Source of the DNA: Siniperca chuatsi
Lineage: Eukaryota > Chordata > Actinopteri > Centrarchiformes > Sinipercidae
Reading direction: 5' to 3'
Length of the DNA: 64,000 nucleotides
Assembly: GCF_020085105.1 (NCBI RefSeq)
Contig: NC_058051.1
Location: 26,338,955-26,402,954 of the forward strand
A program made the translations under genes and the position numbers. Positions 51,501 through 63,656 of the stretch are shown piece after piece; the stretch's first letter is position 1; every line of letters starts with the position of its first letter. The notes beneath the pieces were generated by a model, which worked only from the letters and a program-made list of their open reading frames with translations, was not told where the DNA came from and ran no database searches.

Positions 51501-54500
51501 TTGTTTATCCTGTAAAAGCCTTCATCTTCTCAGCCCTCTTGCACAGGTTAATTTATATTACTTTAATTTATGTAGCATTACACAAACAAATAAATAAAAA
51601 GTTATAAAATGTAAATAAAACTATATTTACTTATAATTATTAGATATAGATTATTCATGGCATGAGTGCAATGGTTCAGCTGAATTCACAAGAGAAGTTA
51701 TAATTTCTTCACAGCCCAGTGAATTCTGTTTAGTTATACTAGGATGCTCCCTGAGCAACATTCAAACCTAATTACCATTCATAAATTTTGCCCCTCATTA
51801 CTGAGGAGAGCACATTAGTCTGTTCTTGATTATACTCCACAAGGGTCAGATGGCTGTTTAATCTGTCAACACAGTCTGAATACAAATATAATTTCCCCAT
51901 ATAATGACAATAGGACTACTGTATCATAACACAAAATAAGATTATCCTGCCTTTATAACCATAACAGTGGTTTATTTAATGTGCATATGTACTCAAACAT
52001 ACAACATGTGTATTATCAGTAAAGAAAGCTCAGTCTGGAAGCACTGGTTTGAGATCTGCGCGCTACAACTAAATTACAAACTGAGTCAGAAATAACTGCT
52101 GACCCATTTTACAAACTAAACCAGTGGAGATCATCTTAAAAGCAATCATCTGAATGTTACTCTTCACAGTGTGGGACCACACCTGGTAGTCGTTCCTCCA
52201 CTGGGCCTCATGCTCAGGGCTCATCTGGCCTATCAGCTCCTGGACTTTGGCTCTCCTCAGTGGATTCTTTGCCACCACAGAGCTGGGATCACTGGGAGTG
52301 TAGACCTTCTTTGCCGGGTTGTAGTCTATTATCTGGTTGGTACTGTATGCACGCCTTCTTGGAGATGACTTAGAATCCAACCCTTTTATTCCAAAACAGA
52401 AATAGTCAACCCAAAAAGTTCAAAATAACAAATCCATGACACGGTCGTACAAATAATTGTTAGTTTCGACAACTTTGAATTACCAATTTCTAACTCAAGA
52501 TTGGTAACAAAATAATGATTCCAAAGATGCCCAGTTCACCACAGTTTTTCTGTATTGGGGTCAGTTCTTTTCTGAATGGGGAATATCCACTGCCATGCAC
52601 AAAGTGCATACAAAGATTTATTTTACATTTCCAAAAGTATAATTTTGTTCGGAATAAATAGAATAACTAGCTAGTTTGCATGTGCAATAACAACCACTAT
52701 TGCAGATAAACAAAACTAGGAGTCTACAGCCACGCTAGCAGCTTTGTGAGACTGTACTCAGGCACAGTGATGAGCTAAATGCTAACATGTTCACACTGAC
52801 AATGCTAACATGCTGATGTTTAGCAGGTAATATTTACCTTGTTAGCATGTTCATTTTTGCTAATTAGCACTAAACACAAAATACAGCTGAGGCTGATGGA
52901 AATTTCATTAGTTTAGCAGGTATTTGGTCATAAACCGAAGTATAATATATATCAAAATTTTGACCTGATGATGACACTAGATGAAAGTTTAGGGATTACC
53001 AAAGTTATTACAATTCATTCTGAGGGGGACATGAATGTCTGTACCAAATTTTGTGACAATCCATCCAATAATTGTCTGGACATTTTACTCAGAATCCCAA
53101 ATGCGAACCTCAAGGTGGCGCTAGAGGAACAGTCAGGGAATCACCAAAGTCATTGGGATACATCAATTGGGAACCAGGATTGTCTGTACAAAATTTGCAT
53201 GTCAATCCATCCATACACTAATTTATGTGTTACTTAACAGCCAACGTATACACCAATACCAATCTGCAATAAGCTAATATCGGCATATATATCTTTCTGG
53301 ACAATTTATTGGTCTAGCTCTAATATCGACATTGTATTTGTTTCCAACAAATTACATTTGATAGCCCCATTGATAGGTAGTTTCATCTGAATGCCATAAG
53401 TAGTCCAGCCACCATCAATGTTCATCGACTTCCACTGGTCTTACAAATAGCCAGTAATTACAGAAGACTTTTCCATGCCTTTCTCTGACGTGGTGTACTT
53501 TTAAACTGGTTTTAAATCCTACCTTCATCCAAACAAAGAGCAGATACTTGGCAGCTTAATCAGGCCTTACTGTATATCTACATAGTATCTACTTGAGCTA
53601 ACCTACATTGGATGGCCCTTTGGCTTGATAGGCAGTTCAGTTGTCCAGCCGTCATCAGTGTTAAAAAAAGACAAGTGGAACTAGTAATTAGAACACACAA
53701 ATTAATTTAAGACTGTAATCTAAGAAATTGGAAATTCCCTCCTTTAGGATGCGTGTACCGTAGGTTCTTACCCACAGTGTCTTGCTCCATGGTGACAGGG
53801 CTGCTGTCTATCATGGAGTCCTGGTAGGTGTCATACAGAGGGCCAGAAAGTGCTTCCCTGTAGGACCCTTGACTGTCGACACCTGCCTTCACTGGGTCCT
53901 CTTCTTGAGAGTGGTAAAACACGGAGCTGGCTGACTCAGTGGAGTGCATCATGCTGTATCGCCTCCTCTTATCCTGTTGAGATTTTGAGTAGGTGACACA
54001 TTGTATGTGACATACAAGTGGTTCTTCATAGTTAGCCCTTTTTATCTCCCTAGGAACACCTTTCAGAAGTAACGATCAAGTCATTCTGAAATATTCATAA
54101 CACATAAAGTCATCCTGCATGCAGTCATTTGTTTCCTTTCAGCAGATGTCTTGCACTTACAGATTTGGGGTTGGCATGGTAGCGGGTGGTGTCACAAACC
54201 ACACTGTAGCCAATCAGACTGTCCCCTGGAAACAGGAAGGTGTTGCCCACAGGGGACAGCAGCACTTCTTTGGTCTCAGGAAAAAGCCATTCGATGGAAA
54301 TGTCACTAAGTACTGGAGACATAGTTTTCTTCAGGGACTTTATCATCTGTGGAGCAAAAATAAGCTGACTAAAATAGACTTTCACATATAAAATACAGCT
54401 TCTCCCTGACCAGTACATAAAGCGAATGGAGTCTCTGAGATATGATTTCCTAATTGGTATCAGTGGCAGACACTCAGGGCTTTCGAAACCACTGCATAAT

Positions 54501-57500
54501 GGCTCTCCAGTGGCCCTCAGAATAGCCGGCTGTCGTTAGGCGTGATACACAAAGCTGGAAATGAGTACCTTGGGCTGCAGCCTCTCTCCATCGGCCAGGA
54601 ACTCTGCTGTTCCTTTGGAAACTGTTGCCAGCCCCTGCACCAGCCTCCTGCAAGCACTCTGTCCTATGCCAAACGTAAAACATCTGCACAAACACATTAA
54701 AACACTGCAGCTCCATGGACAGATCGAGAGATTTATGCATGATAACAGGTGTCTTCTCAGGATGTGCACGCATTTCGCAGACATATAAACTATAAACAAT
54801 CTAATTTGTCAAACATAGATTTACGGTAAAAAAGAGCCGAACAGGAAATTATCTTTCATGGTGGAGGGTTGAGACATGCCTGCTGCTTCTCAGAGTTCTC
54901 CGGGGAGGTTGGCTGATGCTTTATTTTACCATTTTTATTCTGTTTTTCACAGAGGGATGAGCTGGCTAATTTCATTGCATCAGATATGTCCCTTTGCATT
55001 TTTAATGAGATCAAAGAGTGCAGATTAAACGGAAATGTCATCCTCTACATTGTTAAAAACCTAACATGGATTTTCAGAACAGAGATTCATTGTTGTTTGG
55101 TCTTGTCTCTGACTGGCTGCCCTATTTTGTAAGCATAGTGTGATAATGGCCCAGGAAGTGTCAATGAATTGGCCAAGCTCCGTGTACCTAATGCAATCAT
55201 CTGGGGGCAGTCATCCATTAAAAGGGGGAAGACAAAAGTCAATTATTTCCAGAGTGACTCAGGAAAGGGATTCACAGCGTGAGACTTAGATGAAGGCTGC
55301 AAAATGAAATGATTTCCCAGTATACTGTAGATCTATTGTGCCTTCGGCGCTCACTCTCAGTTGACAGTGTTCACAGCCTTCAGGGAGCATTTTTATTTCC
55401 TTAGCTACTAGACATAGCTTTAAAACAATGTTGTTCTTTTTTTTAACTAAAATCAACACTGCACAAATGCCGCCCCTCTGACAGATTCTTTGTAGTGATA
55501 TACTGTATATCATGTTTGACACTGACACGACATTCAATGCACATTCCCGGATTTCATTTTGAGAGGATTATAGCTCCATAATCAGGTGTTCCATTTAAAC
55601 TCCTGACAATCCCTGCATGTGATTTTATGCTATCCGTGAGTGGTTCTTTTGGTATTTGTATAATGGGCATAAACAAAAGATACATACAGTAGCTCTCTCT
55701 GCCAGTGCTGTTCAGTGGCTGTTAATATGCTTATGCATATCCTTTAACTCTTAAAAACCAAGCAGCTACCTCAAACACATATTCATGTCAGTGTGAGTAG
55801 TATGTATTGTAATGTCTGCAGGTACAAATCACATTTAGCATTAAATGGGTCATTTTGTAATGTGTTTAGAGGCCAAAACAGTTTTGACAGAGGTGCCCAT
55901 TGGACAATAATGACAATATCCCTAACAATGTCACTCATTATTGATCTTTTTCCCTTATTCTAACATTCAGAATAGAGCTCACTTATCTGCCTAAGTGCGT
56001 TGACAGTAATACTTGCCTGATGTAGCGTGCATGGCTGCGGACCAGCTCGATAACTTTGCCAGTGTTGCTGACGGCCCCGTCAGTGAGCAAGAAGAGTAGG
56101 CGGGGGTGTCCGCTGAACATCGGCTGCCTCAGGATCCAATTGAGCGGTGCCAAGATGTTGGTACCCCCCATGTCAGCTCTGATCTTCCTAATATATTCAC
56201 AAGCCAGGGCCAGGGCTTCCTGAGTTGTGAAGATGAGAAGGAGAAAAGATAAACTGTGGTTTCCTGAGTTGCAGTATCTTATGATTGCTTTGGCTCAGTT
56301 AACACAAATGCTATGCTCTCATAGCACAGAAAATGTACATGACATCTGTATAAAATTAGGTAATTCATCATGCAGCAATGTATTGCAAAATTGCTTTACC
56401 TCCTCATAGTTCTGGCTGGTTGTGAATAGTGATTTGAATGTAGAGCCGAAGCCTATGATGTTAAAAAGGCAGCCTGGCACAAGGCTCTTGAGAATCACCA
56501 CCATGGCATCCTGAGAGAGAGGCAGAGAGCAGATTAAGTTCATGTCCAGAAAATAAAACAGAACAAAGACTTTGGAAATAAAAGGCAAAAGCCTTGTGCT
56601 GATTAGGTGCTTAATGATCTGTTGAACTATTTGATCATTTCCACTGCAAGACGACTACATCTGTTGATGTGTTTTTGAATGGAAGCATGGTACTCTACAC
56701 AGCTGTCATTGCTGCACAGCAGATTTTCTCAAGGAGAGGAGTGAGTGGCATCACGCAGTGTCATTTCATCCATCACTGCCTCTTTTACAGTAGAGGAGCT
56801 GTTTCAAGAGGAATACCATTTATCTCAACCATCATTCAGGTGAAGAGCACAAATACCACATCAGCCAGAAAATCAATAATAAATTGCCTGCTCAACTATA
56901 TTGACAAAGAAAAAATTCAATATGTAATTAAATTTTAGAGATATTTTTAAAGGTTTCCCTGAAAGATCAGTGGTAAATAGTCATTACATCACTGTCCTGG
57001 CCTTAAGCCCACACTCTGTAGAATCGGACACATCCAAAAAAAGCCTGAGTCACAGGGTAGGGTCAGTGCACAAGCAGCCAACCAATGTACAAACATATTA
57101 AAAACATGTAAGCCTTGATCGATTACAAATGATCCTGAGTCGGCTCTGTAGGTATTGAAGAAACATCACGTCAAGTCTGATAAGGCCTATAAGACTTGTT
57201 GTCTAAAACCTAGCAATTGGAAGACATTTGGTGAATAGTGAATGATTTGACTGATCAATATCCTTGTGTATGTGCCCTTCACACAGCTGGCTAACCGACT
57301 AAGACTGCAGAATTAGCATGGCTGTGAGCCTAGAGAGCAATTATATAGCCTCTAATAACATAGCATATGTTTTGATGCATCAGCTTTCAATTTAATCTCT
57401 TTAAAGACTTGTAGCTATATATTGATGTTATATTAATGTTTTTGGTGTTGACTATAACACGTTTCAACAATTCAGTGTAATCTGCAAATATCATTTAAGA

Positions 57501-60500
57501 AAAACCCAACTTTAAACTGGTGATGATGTGCAGTATATCACAATTTATATGTACAGTAAATCGGTGTGTGCCTTAATGTATGTTTGCATCTGCATCTATA
57601 CAAGAAATGGAACATCCCACACCACACTGAGATTAGAATACCTTCACACGGTTGATGTTAACCCCGCTCATGCTGCCGCTGCGGTCAATGAGGAAGATAA
57701 ACTCGCCGTGAACCTTCCTCAGGTCTGAGCTGATAGACTTGAGGTCAGGGCAAAAGTTCAACATGACTACAGGGTTGTGGAGGATGTCCTTATGGAGTCG
57801 CCTGTGAATGATATCTACCTGTAATACAGAGGAATCAAAATCAAAAAGCATAAATTATGGGGGAATTGGCACAATGAGAAAATAGGGCTTTCTATGAACA
57901 TCAGGATTTAATTGAGCACTTAAAGAAGACAAAAAAAGATGATCAGGTCGATAGACAGAGCCCAGCAATTACTGTAGACGTGCAGGAAATTCTAGGCAGA
58001 ACGTAGCAAGCCTTTGAAGTGTTTCTGTAGAAACCCATTTTTATGGCTAAGTGCTCTCTCTCCTCATGTTTAGGTCTGCTGATCACTTAACAACCTCATC
58101 ATAGCAGAGATGTTAATGGACACATACATCTATCAGCTATTCTATCAACTAGGCAGGTTGAAAAATAATAGTGCTAAATTGGTATAAACATTAACTTGTA
58201 TCCTACTACAAAGACAAAACACAGTACTGTAACTAGTCAAAACTGAATCTGTTTCACCATATAAAAAATTATTGTACCATAGAAATGCATAATGTCTAAG
58301 GAAACGGCATGTAAAATTTGCCTTTAACATTACTTGTTAGCTCTCAAGTGAAAGCTAGCTAGCTGGTAGCCACAGCTAGCCTTTGCTAAAGCTAAAACTA
58401 GATTTGCTCACTGATTTTTCCCTAGCTGTTATTTCATCCATCTTGCTGAAACACATCTTGATAATTTCTTATTCCACATAACTAATTTAGGTAACTAAGT
58501 CAAATCATGATGGAGAAAAAAACAGATAGTTAAACTTCTGCTAAAGCTAACTAGCTTAACTGAGCAGCAGTAACTAGTAGATTTCATGTGGTTTTTGTGT
58601 GGTTAAATCACATATAATGTATTAAATGGTAAATATGTTTGTTACATTATTTCAATAGAAATATTGTCGTGTATGTTATATACTCCAGTATATGGAGTAT
58701 ATATTATAGTAGATGGACAGACAGACACCTTGAAAAACATGACATATATTTATGTTGATGATACATTTAATTCCTATGAACTATGGACTGTAAATTATCA
58801 ACATTTACTTAAACAAACTAGTCAAAATGGACAAAAAAGCTGAAAGAACACATTTTATTTGTGTGCAGCATTTCCCATTGAATTCTGCATTTTAATCCAA
58901 AGACAGTATTATTTTTAGTATTATGTAAGTTGTATGGCAATGATTTGTTTGGGTAAAATAATGATAGTGAAGGCATTTGTATCTGCCAGCCTGAAAACGT
59001 TAAACCCTTTTTTTTCCTCAAATTCACTATAGGCTAATTACTGCTCTCTGCCTTGAAGGCGGTGGCCCAGAGTAGAAAATTCACTCTCCATAACTCTCCA
59101 CATTTAATGAAACTTACAGAGGGTGGACAGTGTCAATCCAATCCAACTATTGAGACTGTGTCAGACAGGAGCTGATCCAACCCTATAATAATTTTGAAAC
59201 TATATTGCATGATATCATGGTATTGGACTGCATTATATTGTTAGATATAACAAAACAATGTGACATCATTGCAGCTTCACAAAAATAATATTTGTTTCAG
59301 GGCATTTTTCATGATATTGCACTACTGTGTTGTCTTTACCATTCTCCTCAAAACGATATTGGTATGATAGTGTTGCCATCAGTTAAGGTACATGGTGCAG
59401 ATGTTGATGACACACTCACTTTCCTCTCATTGCTGGAGTCCTTCTTGGTGGCCTTGATGAAATCACTCCGGCCATGAAGATACTCATCATACTCTTCCTG
59501 CGTCATGTCTCCATTCTCAATGAGAACATGTGGCAGATGAGGCTCTACAGTTGGTCAGGACATAGACATGATATTACAGACAGATTATAAAGCAGATGGA
59601 CAATGCCTGAAATTGACACCAGGTAGCAGCACAGGGTGGGGGAGCGTGGTAATCAGTAGTGCAGAATTATTCCCATATTAATGTGAGAATGAAGAGAGAA
59701 TGATGATTGCATATAAAGATGCTGTATCACAGCTGGGTCTCAAGAAAACAAAATAAGCTCAGAGAGTTGAGTGTATCCTTGATTTTGGATTGTTATTTGT
59801 CTTCAGTGCAGGGTATCTGCAGGTCTTTACAAAGCATTGATTTCAGTTTTCTCAAAAAGGCCTCAGATTAAAAGGCTTACATTTTATTTGCAGGCATTAA
59901 CATTAGTCTTTTTGTGTGTGATTTTAGCTAAAACTGGCTGGAAAATCCCCAGACCTCTGACTTTATGTAAAATTCATATGTGGACTTTAAATTAATTAGT
60001 TAGTTACTTTGCTGCTCATCCAGGTCCAGGTCAAGTGTAAAGATTAATTAGGATATTGTTGGGAATTATTGTTATATACTGCTAGGAAGTACTGACAAAA
60101 ATTTGACATAAATGCCATAAAGTCATGCACTTGGTGAAAAACTCTAGGCCTTATCATCCCTTCGGGTTTTCATTGATATCTTTCACACTTTGGCCGGTTT
60201 GACTACGAAACAGGTATTAAATGGCATCCTATGTAGTATTAAAAATGTCTTTAAAAGTCTAAAATTTAACTTGGTGAACCCTGCAGAAACCCTGTACGAA
60301 TTTTTGTGACACAGCCATGTTTCGGGCTATTAATCAACCAAGCTGATAATGAAAATAGACTGCTTTTTTCTGTTACATTTGTTATAACACATATGCATGC
60401 CTGTAAAGCAGCTCAGTTTCCTCCATCTCTCTGCTTGAACTGAGCATCCATGTTGTGATTGAAACTGCAGCACCAGTCTGAGCTGAATTAAATTGCCCAG

Positions 60501-63500
60501 CACTGGCAGCAGGTCTGTTTGTGAACAAAGCCTTCATAAGAGGCCTATTGGATCAGCAAGGCCGGGGCTCATTCCTGCCTCTGGGAGACAACTGGCCAAC
60601 ACATACAGTAGGTCAAGATGGCAATGAGAGAGAGACGAGAGCACAGGAAAAAAAAAACCTGACGCTGCACACCCACACAATGGAGTCTGACTGCGCTGGC
60701 ATGTCATACATTAACAACGGGAGGACAATTTTTTTCCTGATGAGGCACTCACACACACACAAAGTGAGGTGGTGAAACACCTCGCAATGGATCTGATTAT
60801 AAGCTAACACAAAATATGCTGTAAAAGAAGGTGGACAGAGCTGAAGTAAACAATGTCAAAATATTGTACTTGAGAGGGGAGGAAAGACTAATTGCAGGGC
60901 CGTGCTATGAGTGAGTTTTGAAGCTGTAGACCTACCGCTGGGGTAGATGAGGATTTTGACAGGACAGTCATAAGTGTACTTGTCTGCCAGAGTGATGACA
61001 ACGCTGGTGGCAGAGCGGGCCAGAGGGTCTGCATCAGCTCGGATAGCATGAGACGGGCTCTCTACACCTACACAGAGCAACAACAACAGCAGAGCAAAAA
61101 AACTGTGGCTCCACCTCCAGTAATAACAGTAATAACACACCAGCAGGTCCCACTGAAATTACTCACATTTGTACTCACAAGAGCACAACTTTCCAAAATA
61201 TTTAAAAAGCAAAACAACTTGTGTACAGTTTAAGCCCCATGAAGAATTAACAAACCAGCAATTATGAATTATAATGTGAGAATTTTCATGATGCTCAAAT
61301 CAATCAAGTTGCCAAGTTTAATGGAATAGTTCGACATTTTGGAAAATACACTTATTAAATACGCTCTCTTGCCAAAAGATTTATGGGAACATCAATACCA
61401 CTCTCATAGGATGAATATTACCATTACCTCCAAAGTCTTCTAATCAACACGTGGGGTTATGTGCCGGACTATTGACTGCTCCCGGCCAAGACATAGTCCA
61501 ACACATAACCCCCATAAAACCACAACTCAGTGGTTTTTTACAATTTGTTTTTTGTACAGATTTTTGTACAGATTAAACAAATTAGATATAAAGTGATAAT
61601 TAGTGATCTTCATATGTGCTGGTTCCTTTGGACAGAGGCAGGCTAGCTGTTTCTCCCTGTTTTCTCCCTGCTTCATATCAAATGGACAAACATGGGAGTG
61701 TAATCAATCTTCTCATCTAACTCACGGCAAGAAAGCAAATTAGCGTATTTCCAAAATGTCGAATAATTCCTTTAACAAGTTTAGTGTTGCTCACTAATGT
61801 TCCCAATAGCCAACTAAAAAAGAACATTTAGCAATGTGTGATTGTAAAACACACACACATACGCGTAACTTTAAACACACAAAAAAGAACAGTGCTTTTT
61901 TTCCTTTTCTGCATTTTATTGCAGGATGCATCACAAATACAACTTGTTATTGCAGAAGCTTTCGAGGAGCACTGAAGTGCAATGCTTGATTACTGTTGAC
62001 AAGTGGATTTGCCCTAAGAGAATATATCTATCAAATATGTCACTAGTAGTGGTTAATTCTCTAACCTGCGAGGAGATAGGGAGCCCGGATCTCCAGCTGG
62101 AAGTTAAACTCATAGTCCATGGAGTTGATGGCCTCCTCCTCCAGCAGTGAAGCCAACCACAGCTGAGGGGAGCTGGGAGTTTGATCATGAGGACTTGAGG
62201 CACAAGAATGCCTGTCCCGCCTAAAAGTAGAAAAGCATAACTATATTAAAATGGAGCCATCTTAAATGAACATGTAAAATGTCAGTATAGTCAGTTTCCA
62301 TCCATATCAATACAAATTTGGGGCCTAAAAATCCAGTTTACTGTGCCAAATTCAACTTTAGAATACATAAATTTGAACACAACATGTAACATGCTGTAAT
62401 ATCAACAAGATAGTGGCTTTTATATTGTTTTTTCTTACGTTCTGGAGAAGTTTGGAGATAGTCCCTGCTCCTCGTTGATGGTCCTCTGTACCCGGGGTGT
62501 ACACACCGGTGGGGATGAGACCCTGATGCCGCCGCTGGGCAGGGTGGAGAGCTCAGAGGAGGTACTAACCAGAATATGGACCGTCTCCATGGGAGGGATG
62601 ATCCCAAGGTTAACCACTAACACTGTCCTCTCCAAATCCTCATCCATCACTACGTGTCCTGTAACACCAGACTAGATTAGTAAACAACCACATTTTTAAA
62701 ATTTACCACAATCTATATGACTCTCAAGGCGTCCAAGCTAGTGTAAATCTGTCCGGAAACTGCCAATAGTTATCTTTGATGCCTTAAATATCTGCTCATT
62801 CATTGTAGACTCATTTAAGCACTTTTTTTATCTTGATGAATTTCTTCTTTGATTTCATCCTTGATTTTCTTTAATCTTGTCTAAAATAGATGTCACTCCT
62901 GCACCTCTAATTGGGAGCTACAGTACTAAGTACAGAACTTTCAAAAGGATTGTCCTCATAGTTGATTCTGCAGAAGGTACTTCTACTCCTTTGTTTAAGT
63001 GAAGTACCATGCTGTAATGTTATTATTATATCACAATCCTCTGATACCATTATATTGTATTACTTCACTTGTATCTACCTAAACCTAACCCAAAAATACT
63101 GTCCATCTGATGAAAATGTGTTATGTGTTAATCTTACCGCTGCCACTCTGGAGGCCTCCATTAGATGTGTTGCAGCAATCAAGATAACAGTCGTCAATTT
63201 TTGCCTTGTCTTTGATTTGCAGTGTTATAATCTGACTGGCTATCATAGACTCGAACCCCACAACAATGGAATTTTCCTCCAGTGGATAAATGAACATCCC
63301 TAAAAGGCAGTAGGAGAGAAAAGAAAAACAGAAATAAGGGCATGAACCAGAGGCAGCAAACAAGCAATTATACATATTCAGTCGATAATAGTGAATTTTA
63401 CAAGAGTGTGTTTCAGACCATAAGATAAATTAGTTGAAAGTGGCTAGCGTTCATATAACTGAAGAAAACAAATTAGTCTCCTGTAGTGTACACACTCACC

Positions 63501-63638
63501 CTCAATTGCATGATCCTCAATATTTTCGTAGGTCATAGAGGCTGTCATGGCCAGAGTATAACCCCTGACACAGGAAGTGATGTCAGAGACACTGAGGGGC
63601 AGAGCGCTCCGATTCTCCTTGTTAATGAGTCCAGGCAT
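42885..63638 (-). CDS. vwa5b1: von Willebrand factor A domain-containing protein 5B1
   Basis: Twenty-one coding exons (coordinates in the four module entries below) sum to 3867 nt = 1288 aa plus stop. Every junction keeps phase, and the protein aligns along its length with vertebrate VWA5B1 (human about 1.2 kb codons). The start ATG at 63636-63638 (context CAGCACCATGC) gives MPGLINKENRSALPLSVSD; an acceptor at 63657-63658 suggests an upstream non-coding exon outside the window. The stop follows NMLCYHPNSV. The protein has an N-terminal VIT domain, a VWA domain with an intact metal-ion-dependent adhesion site, and a long C-terminal region with conserved blocks. Its molecular role is not established; VIT+VWA proteins are related in layout to inter-alpha-trypsin inhibitor heavy chains. 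There is no obvious signal peptide. Twenty introns, nineteen GT-AG and one GC-AG, contain many repeats. Confidence 0.95.
44714..45232 (+). repeat. Family R repeat copy with an insertion (vwa5b1 intron 19)
   Basis: The unit runs 'tttatgaccaaatatctgc', 'gcctcagctgtaag', 'gcatgctaacacactaaac', 'agctcaaagcaccgctgtgc' to 44911 and resumes 'gtacagcctcacagagccgc' at 45188. The interruption (44912-45184) is flanked by TAA on both sides, begins 'aggggccagtatactcc' and carries an inverted 'tctggccccttc' near its right side. It looks like a small DNA transposon with a TAA target duplication. Confidence 0.6.
45731..45758. repeat. (TG)n microsatellite in vwa5b1 intron 18
   Basis: About 14 TG units between exons 18 and 19. 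Confidence 0.9.
46908..47567. mobile_element. TTAA-type fold-back MITE carrying a nested hAT element (vwa5b1 intron 16)
   Basis: TTAA at 46908-46911 precedes 'gggaaatgtgcttatttgc', and TTAA at 47564-47567 follows 'cccaaaatgtcaaattattc'. The right arm has the expected inverted text ('agccaggctagctgtttccc', 'gagagtggtatcaatcttct', 'catctaacttctggcaag'). The interior is split by the insertion at 47073-47329. Confidence 0.7.
47073..47329 (+). mobile_element. hAT-like repeat nested in the TTAA-MITE
   Basis: It starts 'tagggctgcaaataatg' and ends 'gatcgacaaatcta', with 'gattaat' phrases throughout. The host repeat text is interrupted between 'aacatgtt' and 'aattagtgag', so the insertion is recognisable from context. 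The flanking 8-mers aacatgtt and aaaatgga are only partly alike (5 of 8), so the target duplication has decayed. Confidence 0.6.
47585..47909. mobile_element. MITE with 20-bp perfect inverted repeats and TTAA duplication
   Basis: The left end AGGCAGAATAAGTAGGATTT (47585-47604) is the exact reverse complement of the right end 47890-47909. TTAA flanks both sides (47581-47584, 47910-47913). It is 325 bp long with no open frame. TTAA duplication points to a piggyBac- or Kolobok-type transposase as mobiliser. It sits 17 bp from the previous element. Confidence 0.85.
48352..48729. mobile_element. TTAA-type fold-back MITE (vwa5b1 intron 15)
   Basis: Left TTAAAGGAATAGTTTGACAT; right end 'aaaactattcctctaaag' as its inverse. 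The two arms are inverted copies of each other ('gctacagccaggagacgg' against 'ctcctggctataac', 'agcctggctctgtccaaagg' against 'cctttggacagagccaggc'), leaving only a short loop. The element would form a long hairpin. Confidence 0.75.
49585..50133. mobile_element. TTAA-type fold-back MITE, larger copy (vwa5b1 intron 14)
   Basis: Ends with 'cctaaaatgtcaaactattc' and CTTTAA at 50133. The internal arms 49790-49850 ('aaaagctcactaattaatac', 'gttatatcttgtttgtttaa') and 49930-49990 ('ttaaacaaacaagatataac', 'gtgttaattagtgagct') are inverted copies. The left terminus is replaced or truncated near 49585. Confidence 0.7.
50822..51000 (-). mobile_element. LINE-2 3' tail fragment (vwa5b1 intron 13)
   Basis: In reverse complement it reads 'gattttacctgaactggctg', 'ttcactgtggtatttt', 'cttgttgtgaagcacttt' and 'gataagtgctctataaataa', matching 22970-23120 almost base for base and ending in TTA units. 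It is a 5'-truncated insertion of the same family. Confidence 0.8.
51086..51436 (+). mobile_element. hAT-N-like repeat (vwa5b1 intron 13)
   Basis: Starts 'tagggctgcaactaac', contains 'ggcttgtaaaatgtcagaaa', 'atagtgaaaaatctcagttt' and 'cccaatttgacatgattctc', and ends 'gactaattatttcagcta'. This is a common teleost non-autonomous element; inverted or partial copies are at 27490, 28720 and 47073. The 69-aa frame at 51159 is repeat-derived. Confidence 0.7.
52725..53225 (-). repeat. Family R repeat copy, inverted (vwa5b1 intron 12)
   Basis: Runs 'gagtctacagccacgctagc', 'gctaacatgctgatgtttag', 'agctgaggctgatggaaatt', 'gacatgaatgtctgtacc' and 'cctcaaggtggcgctagagg'. The 89-aa frame at 52968 lies entirely in it. 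From about 53236 to 53345 a different repeat follows ('gctaatatcggcatatatat', 'ttattggtctagctctaata'). Confidence 0.75.
54161..59544 (-). other. vwa5b1: vwa5b1 coding exons 6-11 (VWA domain)
   Basis: Exons: 59420-59544, 57642-57818, 56400-56510, 56017-56219, 54569-54683, 54161-54346. The metal-binding motif DxSxS is intact (D356, S358, S360 in LIDRSGSMSG), with T427 in DMGGTNI and D454 in LLTDGAV as the other expected ligands. Exon 8 gives SLVPGCLFNIIGFGSTFKSL; exon 10 gives CFTFGIGQSACRRLVQGLAT; exon 11 gives MIKSLKKTMSPVLSDISIEW and FLFPGDSLIGYSVVCD. Exon 9 ends ATC-AG before a GCAAGT donor; the AG joins A of exon 10 to restore Arg before CFTFG. Confidence 0.93.
60936..63638 (-). other. vwa5b1: vwa5b1 coding exons 1-5 (VIT domain and linker)
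   Basis: Exons: 63500-63638, 63138-63299, 62439-62658, 62066-62220, 60936-61067. They encode VSDITSCVRGYTLAMTASMT, MFIYPLEENSIVVGFE, TLQIKDKAKIDDCYL, MDEDLERTVLVVNLG, VSTSSELSTLPSGGIRV, MDYEFNFQLEIRAPYLLAG and VESPSHAIRADADPLARSAT. This is the VIT (vault/inter-alpha-trypsin) domain with its continuation. Donors are GTGAGT, GTAAGA, GTAAGA, GTTAGA and GTAGGT. All exons leave partial codons that rejoin to the expected residues (for example G-MFIYP and LLAG-VESP). Confidence 0.92.
61318..61775. mobile_element. TTAA-type fold-back MITE (vwa5b1 intron 4)
   Basis: TTAA at 61318-61321 precedes 'tggaatagttcgacatttt', and 'ccaaaatgtcgaataattcc' precedes TTAA at 61772-61775. Internal sequence carries 'gttatgtgccggactattga' and its inverse 'ccaacacataacccccataa'. 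No coding capacity. Confidence 0.75.
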
Positions 63639-63656
63639 GGTGCTGGTTTTAGGATT

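Larger units (their letters stand above)
46030..53973 (-). other. vwa5b1: vwa5b1 coding exons 12-18 (variable middle region)
   Basis: Exons: 53772-53973, 52183-52382, 50363-50609, 48907-49200, 48098-48235, 46723-46857, 46030-46101. Conserved anchors are DKRRRYSMMHSTESASSVFY, SPRRRAYSTNQIIDYNP, ELWNETFHHLAGRSIIHDFE, EIEHG-SGRKYQ and AIHTSKACNILSKYTAFVP. Exon 14 (QLASLCATSSRGRSASCHRP and the Gln/Pro-rich stretch after it) and exons 17-18 (Ser-rich) are weakly conserved and probably disordered. The exon 13 donor GTGTGG is weak but is the only one that keeps frame with exon 14. Confidence 0.88.
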
